Part shown: positions 7,882 through 15,760 of the stretch, piece after piece | How positions within the stretch are numbered: the first letter of the stretch is position 1 | How the letters are laid out: each line of letters opens with the position of its first letter | Source of the DNA: CAVPRW01 sp046727435 [NCBI: bacterium] | Lineage (GTDB): Bacteria; Tectomicrobia; Entotheonellia; J063 | NCBI GenBank assembly: GCA_046727435.1 | Contig: JBKPCR010000273.1 | Span: forward strand, 1-33,578 | Length of the DNA stretch: 33,578 nt | Reading direction: 5' to 3' | Program-made: the position numbers and the translations under genes | The notes under the pieces: generated by a model | Told to the model about the DNA's origin: nothing | Database searches by the model: none | The model's input: the letters and a program-made list of their open reading frames with translations, nothing else

Positions 7882-8546
7882 GATGACGCTCCTTCAGGTT
7901 TCGACAGACAGCCATCTTGGCTGGTCAGTCTGGGTGGCAGCACCTTTGGGGACGCTGTGGTGGTCACCTCTGGACCACGGCATGAGAGGCCCAGAGCTGT
8001 CACGGTACGAGCCATCTCATCGCCGTGAACATCGACACGACCCCCGCCGACGCGTTGGGATGGATCATCACGGCCTCCTCCGGCTCCTCCAAAGCCGCGA
8101 TGCTGTGCGTTCACCGCGATCACAGGAACCAGGGCGTTGCGCATGACCCTATCGGTAACCATGCTTCGCAAGGGACGCCGCAGGCTTCTCTGCCCCAGAC
8201 TCCCCAGCATGATGAGGTCGGCCTCCTGTTCCCTGGCCATCCGTACGATTTCATTGGCAGGCTTGCCGGCCGTCACCACTGTACGTATGCGGATCCGATC
8301 TCCAAGTGGAAACAACCCTGTGAGTTTCCAGTAGGCTTCCTCACAGCGGTCTCGCCGCATTATCCTTTTCTTGCGATCAAATTCAGGCGGCAACAATGCA
8401 TCATCACCGCGCCTGCGCCTGTGCGAAACGATGCAACCAGGGGGACGAGAACTACAAGTGTTCATATTAGGTAAAACAGTCGAAGTGGGAAGAACGTTAC
8501 ATCGGAGGGCATAGTGTTCTATGAAGTCATGAATTATCAATGGCAT
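7869..8546 (-). pseudogene. Universal stress protein (UspA) remnant
   Basis: Only residues about 50-146 of the frame (8396 down to 8108) look conserved: LLPPEFDRKKR, AYWKLTGL, IRTVVTAGKPANEIVRMARE, QEADLIMLGSLGQRSLRRPL and MVTDRVMRNALVPVIAVN. This is the last two thirds of a UspA domain, including an altered G..G.........G(S) nucleotide-binding stretch. The usual first strand (RILVP.DGS) is missing. Both the N-terminal 50 residues and the C-terminal 80 are glycine/arginine-rich text without pattern. Total length 225 against about 145 for the family. I call it a truncated gene that reads through on both sides. An odd but functional variant cannot be excluded. Confidence 0.6.
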
Positions 8547-9150
8547 ACGTACGGCGATGGTCTCAAGTCCTTCGTCACATCTAGGATTGCGACATCCTCG
8601 ATGATGTCTAGCGAATTTCTCACCTAATTAGCTGGCAGAGGTCCTGTCTCTGCTGCACCCCACGTCGGGGACAGGAGATCATACATCGGATGGCCTGCAA
8701 AGCACTCTGCGCGACAGCACCTTTCCCCGAATTGTTGCCCAGATGGGGTTTTCCTGATATGGTGGCTAGTAGGGCATCTTTTGAGGTGGCGAAACCATAG
8801 ACAATGGCCCTCTTTCTAGGGTAACTACTGTGGAGGTTGCGATTCGCTCGCTTGATGATATTGCGCCATATCTGGAGGGGCAGGGGGGAGACGATATCTC
8901 CTGTTATGTACTTGGAAGCCCTGCGGTGGAATGCTTCCGGGCGTGGATGCATGGTGAATCGCAGCTTAGACAGCTATTAGGATAGGATTCGAAGCACGGC
9001 TTGAAGTCCACGCTTTCTTGAAGGTGTCTGGTAAGCAGCCTGACGCATACGCTCGCTTCTTTGTCCCACGAAACCCTAGCTATTTCCTATGGGTTGCTCC
9101 AGATCCGCTCGACAAACTGACACTTAGCATGTGGTACCACTTGAGAATCT
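8547..9150. other. Intergenic stretch with a hairpin and two staggered short frames
   Basis: No gene can be named here. TCCTGTC (8642-8648) and GACAGGA (8670-8676) enclose an inner CCCC-ACGT-CGGGG, a compound hairpin. On the plus strand GTG at 8830 opens a 51-residue frame to 8985 (SLDDIAPYLEGQGGDDISCY, then VLGSPAVECFRAWMHGES). A second frame overlaps it and runs to about 9156 (FEARLEVHAFLKVSGKQPDA, then YARFFVPRNPSYFLWVAPDP). Both have protein-like composition and could be one gene broken by a frameshift near 8985. No family was recognised. GC content is lower than in the flanks. Confidence 0.35.
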
Positions 9151-9270
9151 CCCGGTAGTCCGCATGATGCCGAGGAGACCGCCCCTGGGCGGCCGTGCAG
9201 CTGTATCCGATGCTCTACGACTGGACGCAGATCAGTGCTCAGGCAGAAACGCAGCAGAGCGTTGAGCCGT
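9150..9270 (+). pseudogene. Second, broken copy of the penicillin acylase 3' end
   Basis: Bases 9184-9260 match 2086-2162 of the acylase gene at 72 of 77 positions by eye, encoding QLYPMLYDWTQIS. Four of the five changes before the end alter the protein little or not at all. Homology extends upstream to about 9150 (CCCGGTAGTCCGCAT against CCCGGCAGCCCGCAT) but with a one-base deletion near 9183 that breaks the frame. Nothing upstream resembles the rest of the gene. The copy lies in direct orientation and ends just before the ribosome site of the CoA ligase gene. Confidence 0.8.
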
Positions 9271-9318
9271 TTCCGTGCTCTCTGGGAAAGTCCCCTCAGT
9301 TCCCTGCAGGAGGCCACG

Positions 9319-10902
9319 ATGATGTTCCGCAGCCCATATCCCGACGTGATCATCCCCGAACAATCGTTCAGCGATTACGTGTTCGAGCACGTCTCCCAAT
9401 GGGGCGACGCACCGGCGTTCATTGACGGGCCCAGCGGTCGCACGCTCACCTTCGCCGAGGTGGTTGACGGTGCGCGCCAGGTGGCTTCGTCGTTGGCCGA
9501 GCGTGGCTTGCACAAAGGCGATGTGTTCGCCATGTACTGCCCCAACTTGCCAGAATATGCGGTGGCGGTCCACGGCGTGACGATGCTCGGGGGCGTGGTC
9601 ACGACCGCGAACCCGCTCTACACGGCTGACGAGTTGGCGTACCAACTCAATGATGCCGATGCGACATACATACTCACCGTACCGTCGTTCCTCGACAAGG
9701 CGATAGAGGCCGCCGCCAAGACGCGGGTGCGGGAGCTTTTCGTCATCGGCGAGGCACCAGGCGCGACACCGTTCTCGGAACTGCTTCAGGGGAACAGACA
9801 CCTACCCGCGGTCCACATCAGCCCGCGCCAGGACGTAGCTCTCCTCCCATATTCGAGCGGGACGGTTGGAAAGCCTAAGGGCGTGGTGCTGACGCACTAC
9901 AACCTCACGGCTCTGCTGCAACAGATCGCGCCTGTCCTCCCGGACCGTACGGACCATCGGGTGCTTGGTTTCTTGCCGTTCTTTCACATCTTTGGGCTGC
10001 AAGTGCTGATGAACAACACCCTCCGCAACGGCATCACGTGCGTGACCATGCCGCGCTTCGATTTCGAGCCATTCCTGCAATTCATCCAGGATTACCGCAT
10101 CACGCACCTTTACCTGGTGCCGCCGATCGTCTTAGCACTCGCCAAACAGCCGCTCGTGGATCAGTATGACCTCTCGTCACTGCGCTGCATTCTATCGGGT
10201 GCAGCGCCGCTCGATGGGGCCATCCAGCAGGCCGTGTCGGCACGTCTGCATGTCCCGGTGGTGCAAGGCTATGGAATGACCGAGACGAGCCTGGCCATCG
10301 CACTGACCCCGCCGGACTCTGCCAGTGTCAAAGTCGGGGCAGCGGGCGTGCTCATCCCGAACCTGGAAGGCAAAGTGGTCGACCCCGCCACCGGCACTGA
10401 ATTGGCTGCGCACGAGCCTGGTGAATTGCTGGTGCGTGGGCCGAACATCATGCGTGGCTACTTGAAGAATCCCGACGCCACCGCGATCACGATTGAGCCC
10501 GATGGCTGGCTGCATACAGGCGACATCGTCTATGTCGACGAGGAGGGATATATCTTTGTCGTGGACCGCCTGAAGGAGCTCATCAAGTACAAAGGCATGC
10601 AGGTGGCGCCAGCTGAGCTCGAAGGCGTGTTGCTGACGCACTCAGCGATTGCGGACGCGGCCGTGATCGGCATTCCCGACGAAGAAGCTGGGGAGGTGCC
10701 CAAGGCATTCGTGGTGCTCAAGGGAGCCGTCACGCCTGAGGCTGTTATGCAGTATGTGACGGCTAAGGTCGCTCCCCACAAAAGGATTCGCCATACCGAA
10801 ATCGTGGAGGTGATTCCCAGGTCGGCCTCAGGCAAGATTCTACGACGTGTGCTGGTCGACAGAGAGCAAGCGAGACGGTCTGGACAAACAGCGGCCCCAT
10901 AA
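9319..10902 (+). CDS. 4-coumarate-CoA ligase-like acyl-CoA synthetase
   Basis: ANL-superfamily adenylating enzyme that would activate an aryl or fatty carboxylate with ATP and CoA; the 4-coumarate ligase resemblance is family-level. The P-loop YSSGTVGKPKGVVLTH lies at about residues 177-192. Other motifs are FLPFFHIFGLQV, LRCILSGAAPLDG, QGYGMTETSLA (about 316), GWLHTGDIVYVDEEGYIFVV, DRLKELIKYKGMQVAPAELE and the catalytic lysine in SASGKILRR (about 503). At 527 residues it is full length. The frame is open further upstream into the acylase remnant, but ATG at 9319 is chosen: AGGAGG lies 6 nt upstream, and MMFRSPYPDV is the normal family start. The phosphatase gene follows 58 nt later and is probably co-transcribed. 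Confidence 0.92.
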   Translation: MMFRSPYPDVIIPEQSFSDYVFEHVSQWGDAPAFIDGPSGRTLTFAEVVDGARQVASSLAERGLHKGDVFAMYCPNLPEYAVAVHGVTMLGGVVTTANPLYTADELAYQLNDADATYILTVPSFLDKAIEAAAKTRVRELFVIGEAPGATPFSELLQGNRHLPAVHISPRQDVALLPYSSGTVGKPKGVVLTHYNLTALLQQIAPVLPDRTDHRVLGFLPFFHIFGLQVLMNNTLRNGITCVTMPRFDFEPFLQFIQDYRITHLYLVPPIVLALAKQPLVDQYDLSSLRCILSGAAPLDGAIQQAVSARLHVPVVQGYGMTETSLAIALTPPDSASVKVGAAGVLIPNLEGKVVDPATGTELAAHEPGELLVRGPNIMRGYLKNPDATAITIEPDGWLHTGDIVYVDEEGYIFVVDRLKELIKYKGMQVAPAELEGVLLTHSAIADAAVIGIPDEEAGEVPKAFVVLKGAVTPEAVMQYVTAKVAPHKRIRHTEIVEVIPRSASGKILRRVLVDREQARRSGQTAAP

Positions 10903-10960
10903 AACGCTGGATCGCCCGCGCTCACGCACCACCCTGACGCAGTGGGAAGGAAATCAAGGG

Positions 10961-11482
10961 ATGCCCGAACTGGTACAGCCCAGAGACATGCCCACCCTCC
11001 CTGGTCTAGCGGTGCCCTACGACTTCTATTGGGTCCTGCAGCACCCGGTTCCCCTGGCTGGCATGCCGTATCCATCGGCCCGAACGCCGTGGCACGACCT
11101 CGCCGCCGCAGGTTTTTGCCATATTATCTGCCTTGAGGGTCATGGGCCTGCCTACGACCCTTCCCCACTCACCGTGAGCCGGCGCACGAGTCTGCAAGAC
11201 CTCTACGGCGGAAACGTGCCGCCTGACCCGGAGCAGGAAGAAGGCCTCATCCATGAGGCGGCACATGCCGTCGTGAGCAAATTGCAGGCAGGTGAAGGGG
11301 TAGTCGTCCACTGCGCTGGCGGGACGGGACGCACGGGCACGGTGATCGGCTGCGTGCTACGAGTCTTGGGGGTTGCGGCCGTGCAGGTGATCACCTACCT
11401 TGATCACCTGCACCAGGCTCGTGGCAAGTCGGGCTGGCCTGAATCTGCGTGGCAGTCTCAGGTAGTCCGACGCTTTTCATAA
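10961..11482 (+). CDS. Dual-specificity/tyrosine phosphatase-like protein
   Basis: Cys-based phosphatase of the protein-tyrosine/dual-specificity fold. The signature HCxxGxxR(T/S) is present as VVVHCAGGTGRTGTVIG, with nucleophile C118 and phosphate-binding R124. The general-acid region may be in the 60-90 segment but is not obvious. Length is 173 residues, cytoplasmic, with no signal peptide. The frame extends upstream into the CoA ligase gene; ATG at 10961 gives the sensible N-terminus and has GGAAGG about 10 nt upstream. It ends 20 nt from the convergent exported-protein gene. Whether it dephosphorylates protein, nucleotide or phosphoinositide-like substrates cannot be told. Confidence 0.8.
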   Translation: MPELVQPRDMPTLPGLAVPYDFYWVLQHPVPLAGMPYPSARTPWHDLAAAGFCHIICLEGHGPAYDPSPLTVSRRTSLQDLYGGNVPPDPEQEEGLIHEAAHAVVSKLQAGEGVVVHCAGGTGRTGTVIGCVLRVLGVAAVQVITYLDHLHQARGKSGWPESAWQSQVVRRFS

Positions 11483-11502
11483 ATTAGAGGCAATGCGCTG
11501 TA

Positions 11503-11979
11503 CTATTGTTCCAGTTGGACGGTGACGCCTAACTCCGACGGCATCAAGTGGACATTGCCGCTCTCCCGTTCGAAGTGCACCGTCACCACGACGTGGACAT
11601 TCTGTTCGTTCTTGATAATCACCGTATTGGTGCCCCGCTCAGGGCTGAGATCACCCAAAGTCCTTTTGTAGATGCCAGCGAAATTCCCGAGCATGGTCAA
11701 GTTGTAGACCTCGCCCTTGACTTCCATATCGAAAATGCTCCCCTCATTGCCCTGAATGCCAAGCCCGCTGACCGAAAACACATACCTGGTGCCGTCGATC
11801 AATGTGAGCGTGCCCTTCCCCCAGGTGAAGTCAAAGCCACCCTTAGGAGGCACGGCCGAGTTGATCTTCAACGACACCCGCCCAGCCAACCGTTGCACCT
11901 CTCCGGCATGTCCATCCACACCTACAAGCACCGTGCTCAGCACCACGAGAACCAGCAACACACAAGACCTCCACATCAT
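11503..11979 (-). CDS. Exported protein of unknown function
   Basis: 158 residues. The first 26 (MMWRSCVLLVLVVLSTVLVG, then VDGHAG) form a Sec signal peptide with likely cleavage after HA, so the mature protein would be periplasmic or secreted. The remainder is beta-rich: GFDFTWGKGTLTLIDGTRYV, FSVSGLGIQG, EVKGEVYNLTMLGNFAGIYK, then VHVVVTVHFERES. It has no cysteines after the signal and no recognised catalytic motif. The EVYNL..L.NFAG.Y segment recalls small exported proteins of unknown role, but I cannot name a family. GAGGAG precedes the two adjacent ATG codons. It is transcribed against the phosphatase gene, with 20 nt between stops. Confidence 0.7.
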   Translation of the reverse strand: MMWRSCVLLVLVVLSTVLVGVDGHAGEVQRLAGRVSLKINSAVPPKGGFDFTWGKGTLTLIDGTRYVFSVSGLGIQGNEGSIFDMEVKGEVYNLTMLGNFAGIYKRTLGDLSPERGTNTVIIKNEQNVHVVVTVHFERESGNVHLMPSELGVTVQLEQ

Positions 11980-12418
11980 GGGCTCCTCACCACTTTCGGC
12001 GAAACCGGGTTTGCACTCCCCTCACCGGGTGTCCGTTGGAGTTGCATGGTCATGACAGGACTGACTGATCGCCCTCTCACCCTGAGCCTCTCCCGGAGGG
12101 AGAGGACATCGGCCCCTATCAACCTGTGGGACGATACCAGCGAGGCATCGGAGAGCGATTACAGGTCGGACGGGAATTCTGGCTCGCGGCTGATGATAAC
12201 ACAGTCGGTCCTTGCTTCGCATCCGAGATTCGGGCATCATAGAGTGTGCTCTGAGGCAAAGTTATCAGCAATGTCTCCGGGGTGAGGCTGCCCATGGGCG
12301 AACGTTCCATGGGCATGGAGGCATAGCGGACGTGGCGAGCGCATGGGCATCTAGTGCAGGTGGGGCGTCAGCACACTCCCCCCTATGGCATGGCGTGAGC
12401 TTTCACCAGGAGGTCACC
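11980..12418. other. Intergenic region with an REP-like palindrome
   Basis: Separates the exported-protein gene from the rhodanese gene, which point away from each other, so promoters for both should lie here; none is clear. CCTCTCCC-gga-GGGAGAGG (12087-12105) is a perfect 8-bp hairpin preceded by CTCACCCTGAG, one of a family of GC-rich palindromes in this window. Two CATGGGC copies occur near 12300. No coding pattern was seen. Confidence 0.5.
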
Positions 12419-12859
12419 ATGAGCATCGAGCAGCTTACCGCAGAAGAGGCCCAGGCCTTAATGACCCAGGATCAAAACATTGTCTACCTGGATGTGCGGA
12501 CTGTCCCCGAATTCGAGGCCGGCCATCCGCCCGCAGCACTCAATATCCCCGTCGTGGTCCCGAACCCGGCTCTGCGTAAAATGGTCCCTAATCCCGACTT
12601 CCTATCAACGGTGGAAGCTATTCTCCCCAAAGAGGCCAGGATCATCATCGGCTGCATGTCCGGGGGACGCTCCCAGTTCGCCGCCGAGGTATTGGAAGAT
12701 GCCGGTTACCAACACGTCGCCAATCTGCAAGGGGGATTCGGCGGGGCACGCGACCAGATGGGGAGGCTCCTGGTGCCGGGCTGGCAGGACCACCGCCTCC
12801 CAGAAGAGGCAGGTGATGGCGGCGAAAGTAGCTATGCGAATTTGTTGGAGAGGAGATAA
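12419..12859 (+). CDS. Single-domain rhodanese-like protein
   Basis: Sulfur-carrier or thiosulfate sulfurtransferase-like protein of 146 residues. The N-terminal CH2A block is YLDVRTVPEFEAGHPPAALN. The active loop is GCMSGGRSQFAAEVL with C79 as persulfide-forming cysteine, followed by LQGGFGGARDQMG. The six-residue loop (CMSGGRS) fits rhodanese rather than Cdc25-type phosphatases. There is no signal peptide, so it is cytoplasmic. AGGAGG lies 5 nt upstream of the ATG. It is 4 nt from the next gene, a flavin monooxygenase-like protein, so the two are translationally coupled. A role in delivering sulfur, or in detoxifying sulfide or cyanide for the neighbouring oxidoreductase, is only a guess. 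Confidence 0.88.
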   Translation: MSIEQLTAEEAQALMTQDQNIVYLDVRTVPEFEAGHPPAALNIPVVVPNPALRKMVPNPDFLSTVEAILPKEARIIIGCMSGGRSQFAAEVLEDAGYQHVANLQGGFGGARDQMGRLLVPGWQDHRLPEEAGDGGESSYANLLERR

Positions 12860-12863
12860 GCGC

Positions 12864-13895
12864 GTGAAGTCACCGCTGCAGTTGAGTGTGCTCGATCAAT
12901 CCCCCGTCCGCGAGGGCGGAACGGCCACCGATGCCCTACATGAGACCATCGCCCTGGCGGTGGCGACTGAAGCACTGGGCTATCAACGCTTCTGGGTGGC
13001 GGAGCATCACAATTTGGGGAATTTTGCCGGCACCAGCCCGGAGATCCTGATCGGCCAGATCGCCGCCCGTACGCGCTCCATCCGCGTGGGCAGTGGGGGG
13101 GTGATGCTGACCCATTACAGCGCCCTGAAAGTGGCGGAGAATTTTCGTATCTTGCAGGCCTTGTATCCCGGACGCATCGATTTGGGCATCGGCCGTGCTC
13201 CCGGCAGTGACTCACTCACGGCTGCTGCTCTGGCCTATCCGGGCACGGCGCGCGATGTGCGCCATTTCCCCCAGCAGGTAGCGGATGTCATGGCCTATCT
13301 GAGTGATTCACTGGACCGCTCCCATCCATTCTCGGGCATCCATGCCGGGCCGGGGCAACCGGCCGGTATCCCGGATATCTGGCTTCTCGGGTCGTACGTA
13401 GAATCAGCCCATATGGCTGCCAAAATGGGGCTGCCCTTTAGTTATGCCCATTTCTTTGGCAATGGCGCGGAAAATGGCCCGCTCATCGTCGAGAGCTACC
13501 GTCGGCATTTTCAGCCGTCGGCGTGTTTGGCCGAGCCGCTGGTCAACGTCGGCGTGCATGTCTTGTGCGCCGAGACGGAAGCAGAAGCCTTGCGTTTGGC
13601 GACGAGCCGCAACCTGATGAAGCTGCGAAGTGCACTTGGAGTCCGCAGTGGCGTGCCGAGCGTCGAGGAGGCGGTGGCCTATCCGTATCGACCGGAAGAG
13701 TCGGCTTACCTCGAGCAGGTCAAGCGATCGTACGTCGACGGCAACCCGCAGCAGGTGAAAGCCAAGCTGGAAGATCTCGCCGATCTGTACCAGACCACAG
13801 ACCTGACGATCGTGACGATCTGTCATGGCTTCGCCGAGCGGGTGCGCTCCTACGAACTATTGGCCGAGGTGTGTGAGCTCAAGAGCCGCCAGTGA
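12864..13895 (+). CDS. LLM class flavin-dependent oxidoreductase, group 1
   Basis: Bacterial-luciferase-like TIM-barrel protein of the subgroup called luciferase family oxidoreductase group 1. It should use reduced FMN or F420 with an unknown substrate. Motifs are LSVLDQSPVREGGTATDALH at the N-terminus, GYQRFWVAEHHNLGNFAGTS, IRVGSGGVMLTHYSALKVAE and LYPGRIDLGIGRAPGSDS, all highly typical; then PDIWLLGSYVESAHMAAKMG and LPFSYAHFF. At 343 residues it has family length. GTG at 12864 is taken as start: the frame continues upstream inside the rhodanese gene, but GGAGAGGAG is 8 nt before this GTG and the protein begins MKSPLQLSVLDQ as in relatives. Coupled to the rhodanese gene. Confidence 0.92.
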   Translation: MKSPLQLSVLDQSPVREGGTATDALHETIALAVATEALGYQRFWVAEHHNLGNFAGTSPEILIGQIAARTRSIRVGSGGVMLTHYSALKVAENFRILQALYPGRIDLGIGRAPGSDSLTAAALAYPGTARDVRHFPQQVADVMAYLSDSLDRSHPFSGIHAGPGQPAGIPDIWLLGSYVESAHMAAKMGLPFSYAHFFGNGAENGPLIVESYRRHFQPSACLAEPLVNVGVHVLCAETEAEALRLATSRNLMKLRSALGVRSGVPSVEEAVAYPYRPEESAYLEQVKRSYVDGNPQQVKAKLEDLADLYQTTDLTIVTICHGFAERVRSYELLAEVCELKSRQ

Positions 13896-13914
13896 TGGGT
13901 GCCCCCTAGGACTC

Positions 13915-13958
13915 CTACCCCCCACCTGTATCCTCCCCCACAAGGGAGGGAGGAAATG
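13915..13958 (+). repeat. Intergenic GC-rich repeat, copy 1
   Basis: Contains CCCCCCACCTGTATCCTC, then a TCCTCCC...GGGAGGA hairpin (13931-13954). A 21-bp core (13918-13938) recurs as an exact reverse complement at 15660-15680, so inverted copies bracket the acyl-CoA ligase gene. Confidence 0.75.
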
Positions 13959-13997
13959 AAGGGAGTGCATACAGAGCAGCTTGAAAGGATCTGCATA

Positions 13998-15593
13998 ATG
14001 TTTGAACCCCTGCTGCCAGTGAATTTTCTCCGCCGCGCCGCCCGTCTGTTTCCCGACAAAGTGGCCGTCGTCGATGGCGATCGGCGTGATACCTACCGCA
14101 CACTCGCGGCCCGCGTCAATCGCCTGTCCAATGCCCTGCGGCAGATGGGCGTCAGCCAGGGGGACAAGGTGGCAGTGTTGTCCCCTAACAGCCATCGTAT
14201 GCTCGAAGCCTTTTTCGCCGTGCCGCAACTGGGCGCCATCTTGACGCCGCTGAACTATCGCCTGAGCACCCCCGAGTTTGCGTACATCCTGGAACATTCC
14301 GAGACCAGAGTGGTGCTGGTGGATTGGGAATATGCCCAGCAACTGGCTCCCATCGTCGATACGTTAAAGGGGGTTCGGCATTACGTGTTGCTGCGCGATG
14401 CCGAGGCACCAACGGCGGCGCTGCCGGCCCAGGATTACGAAACCGTGCTAGCGGCCGCTAGCCCAGAGTTCCCCCAACCGGTGGAGGTGGCCGAGACCGA
14501 CATCGCCACCCTGAACTATACCAGCGGCACCACGGCGCGCCCCAAGGGGGTGATGCTGAGCCATCGTGGCTGTGTCACCGCCGCGCTTAACTATATCGTG
14601 TCGCTCAATGTCCGGCCGACAGACGTCTATTTGCACACCCTTCCCATGTTTCACGCCAACGGTTGGGGAGGGATCTGGGCCCTGGGCGGGCTGGGGGGGA
14701 CGCAGGTGTGCTTGCGGCGGGTGGAGGCACAAACCATTTTTGCGCTGCTGCAAGAGGAAGGAGTGACGCTCGCCTGCGCCGCCCCGACCGTCCTGGTGAC
14801 ACTGGCCAATTTTCCGCCGGCGCGTGACTACCGCCTGGCCGCTCACCTACGCATCGGCACTGGCGGTTCGCCCCCTGCCGCCGCTGTCTTACGCCACATG
14901 GAGGCGTTGGGAATCGAGGTCATTCATCTCTATGGTCTCACCGAGACCGGCCCATTCCTGACCTCCTGCGAATGGCAGCCAGCCTGGAATGCACTCGATG
15001 TCGCCGAACGCTATCGCCTTAAGGCACGACAGGGGATCGCCCAGCTGCTAACCGACGTGCGCGTCATGGATGAGGAAATGCGTGAGGTGCCGCAGGACGG
15101 TAAAACCGTCGGCGAGATCGTGGCACGCGGTAACAACGTCATGGAGGGCTACTTCAAACAGCCAGAGGAGACCGCCAAGGCCATGCGTGGCGGCTGGTTT
15201 CACACCGGCGACCTGGCTGTGGTACATGCCGATGGCTATATCGAGATCGTCGATCGCGCCAAGGATGTGATCAACAGCGGCGGAGAGAACATTTCATCGG
15301 TCGAGGTGGAAGCCATGCTCTATGAGCATCCGGCGGTGCTCGAAGCCGCCGTCATCGGCGTCCCCGATGAGCAGTGGGGGGAAGTGCCCAAAGCTCTCGT
15401 CGTGCTCAAGCCCGGCCAGAGCCTGGAGGAGCGCGAGTTGATCGACTTCTGTCGCGATCGCATGGCACATTTCAAGGCTCCGAAATCGGTGGAGATCATT
15501 GAGGTGCTGCCCAAGACGGCAACCGGGAAGATCCAGAAGTTCACTCTGCGCGAGCCGTACTGGCAGGGATACGATAAGCGTGTGCAGGGCTAA
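13998..15593 (+). CDS. Fatty-acyl-CoA ligase-like AMP-binding protein
   Basis: ANL-superfamily acyl-CoA synthetase of 531 residues, close to the medium/long-chain fatty-acid ligases related to AlkK. The P-loop is YTSGTTARPKGVMLSH (about residues 174-189). Further motifs are LPMFHANGWGG, which in the family lines the acyl pocket, LYGLTETGPF (about 311), GWFHTGDLAVVHADGYIEIV, DRAKDVINSGGENISSVEVE and TATGKIQK with the catalytic lysine. ATG at 13956 is an alternative start with an SD-like GGAGGA that belongs to the intergenic repeat. 13998 gives the normal N-terminus MFEPLLPVNFLRRAARLFPD, with AAAGGA about 9 nt upstream. The gene is flanked by inverted copies of a repeat and sits among other catabolic genes. 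Confidence 0.92.
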   Translation: MFEPLLPVNFLRRAARLFPDKVAVVDGDRRDTYRTLAARVNRLSNALRQMGVSQGDKVAVLSPNSHRMLEAFFAVPQLGAILTPLNYRLSTPEFAYILEHSETRVVLVDWEYAQQLAPIVDTLKGVRHYVLLRDAEAPTAALPAQDYETVLAAASPEFPQPVEVAETDIATLNYTSGTTARPKGVMLSHRGCVTAALNYIVSLNVRPTDVYLHTLPMFHANGWGGIWALGGLGGTQVCLRRVEAQTIFALLQEEGVTLACAAPTVLVTLANFPPARDYRLAAHLRIGTGGSPPAAAVLRHMEALGIEVIHLYGLTETGPFLTSCEWQPAWNALDVAERYRLKARQGIAQLLTDVRVMDEEMREVPQDGKTVGEIVARGNNVMEGYFKQPEETAKAMRGGWFHTGDLAVVHADGYIEIVDRAKDVINSGGENISSVEVEAMLYEHPAVLEAAVIGVPDEQWGEVPKALVVLKPGQSLEERELIDFCRDRMAHFKAPKSVEIIEVLPKTATGKIQKFTLREPYWQGYDKRVQG

Positions 15594-15640
15594 GGCATGG
15601 GCTGGGCGGCATACCGGATGGGTGCATCACTCGCTATTGA

Positions 15641-15685
15641 TCATTCCTCCCCCCTGGCAGGGGAGGATACAGGTGGGGGGAGTTC
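15641..15685 (-). repeat. Intergenic GC-rich repeat, copy 2 (inverted)
   Basis: Reverse complement of the element at 13915-13958, with an exact 21-bp core and an outer TCCTCCCC/GGGGAGGA hairpin (15645-15667). A related element, CTCACCCTGGCCCGCCCCC with GGGGAAGGGG, follows at 15702-15737. Confidence 0.75.
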
Positions 15686-15760
15686 ACGGTGGTCTACCCA
15701 CCTCACCCTGGCCCGCCCCCGTCAAGGGGAAGGGGAATTTGCGCTGCGAAAGGAGTCGCT

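Noticed and set aside
13956-13997. Earlier ATG (13956) as start of the acyl-CoA ligase
   Set aside because: Its SD-like GGAGGA belongs to the intergenic repeat, and the added 14 residues are not family-like; ATG 13998 gives the normal N-terminus.
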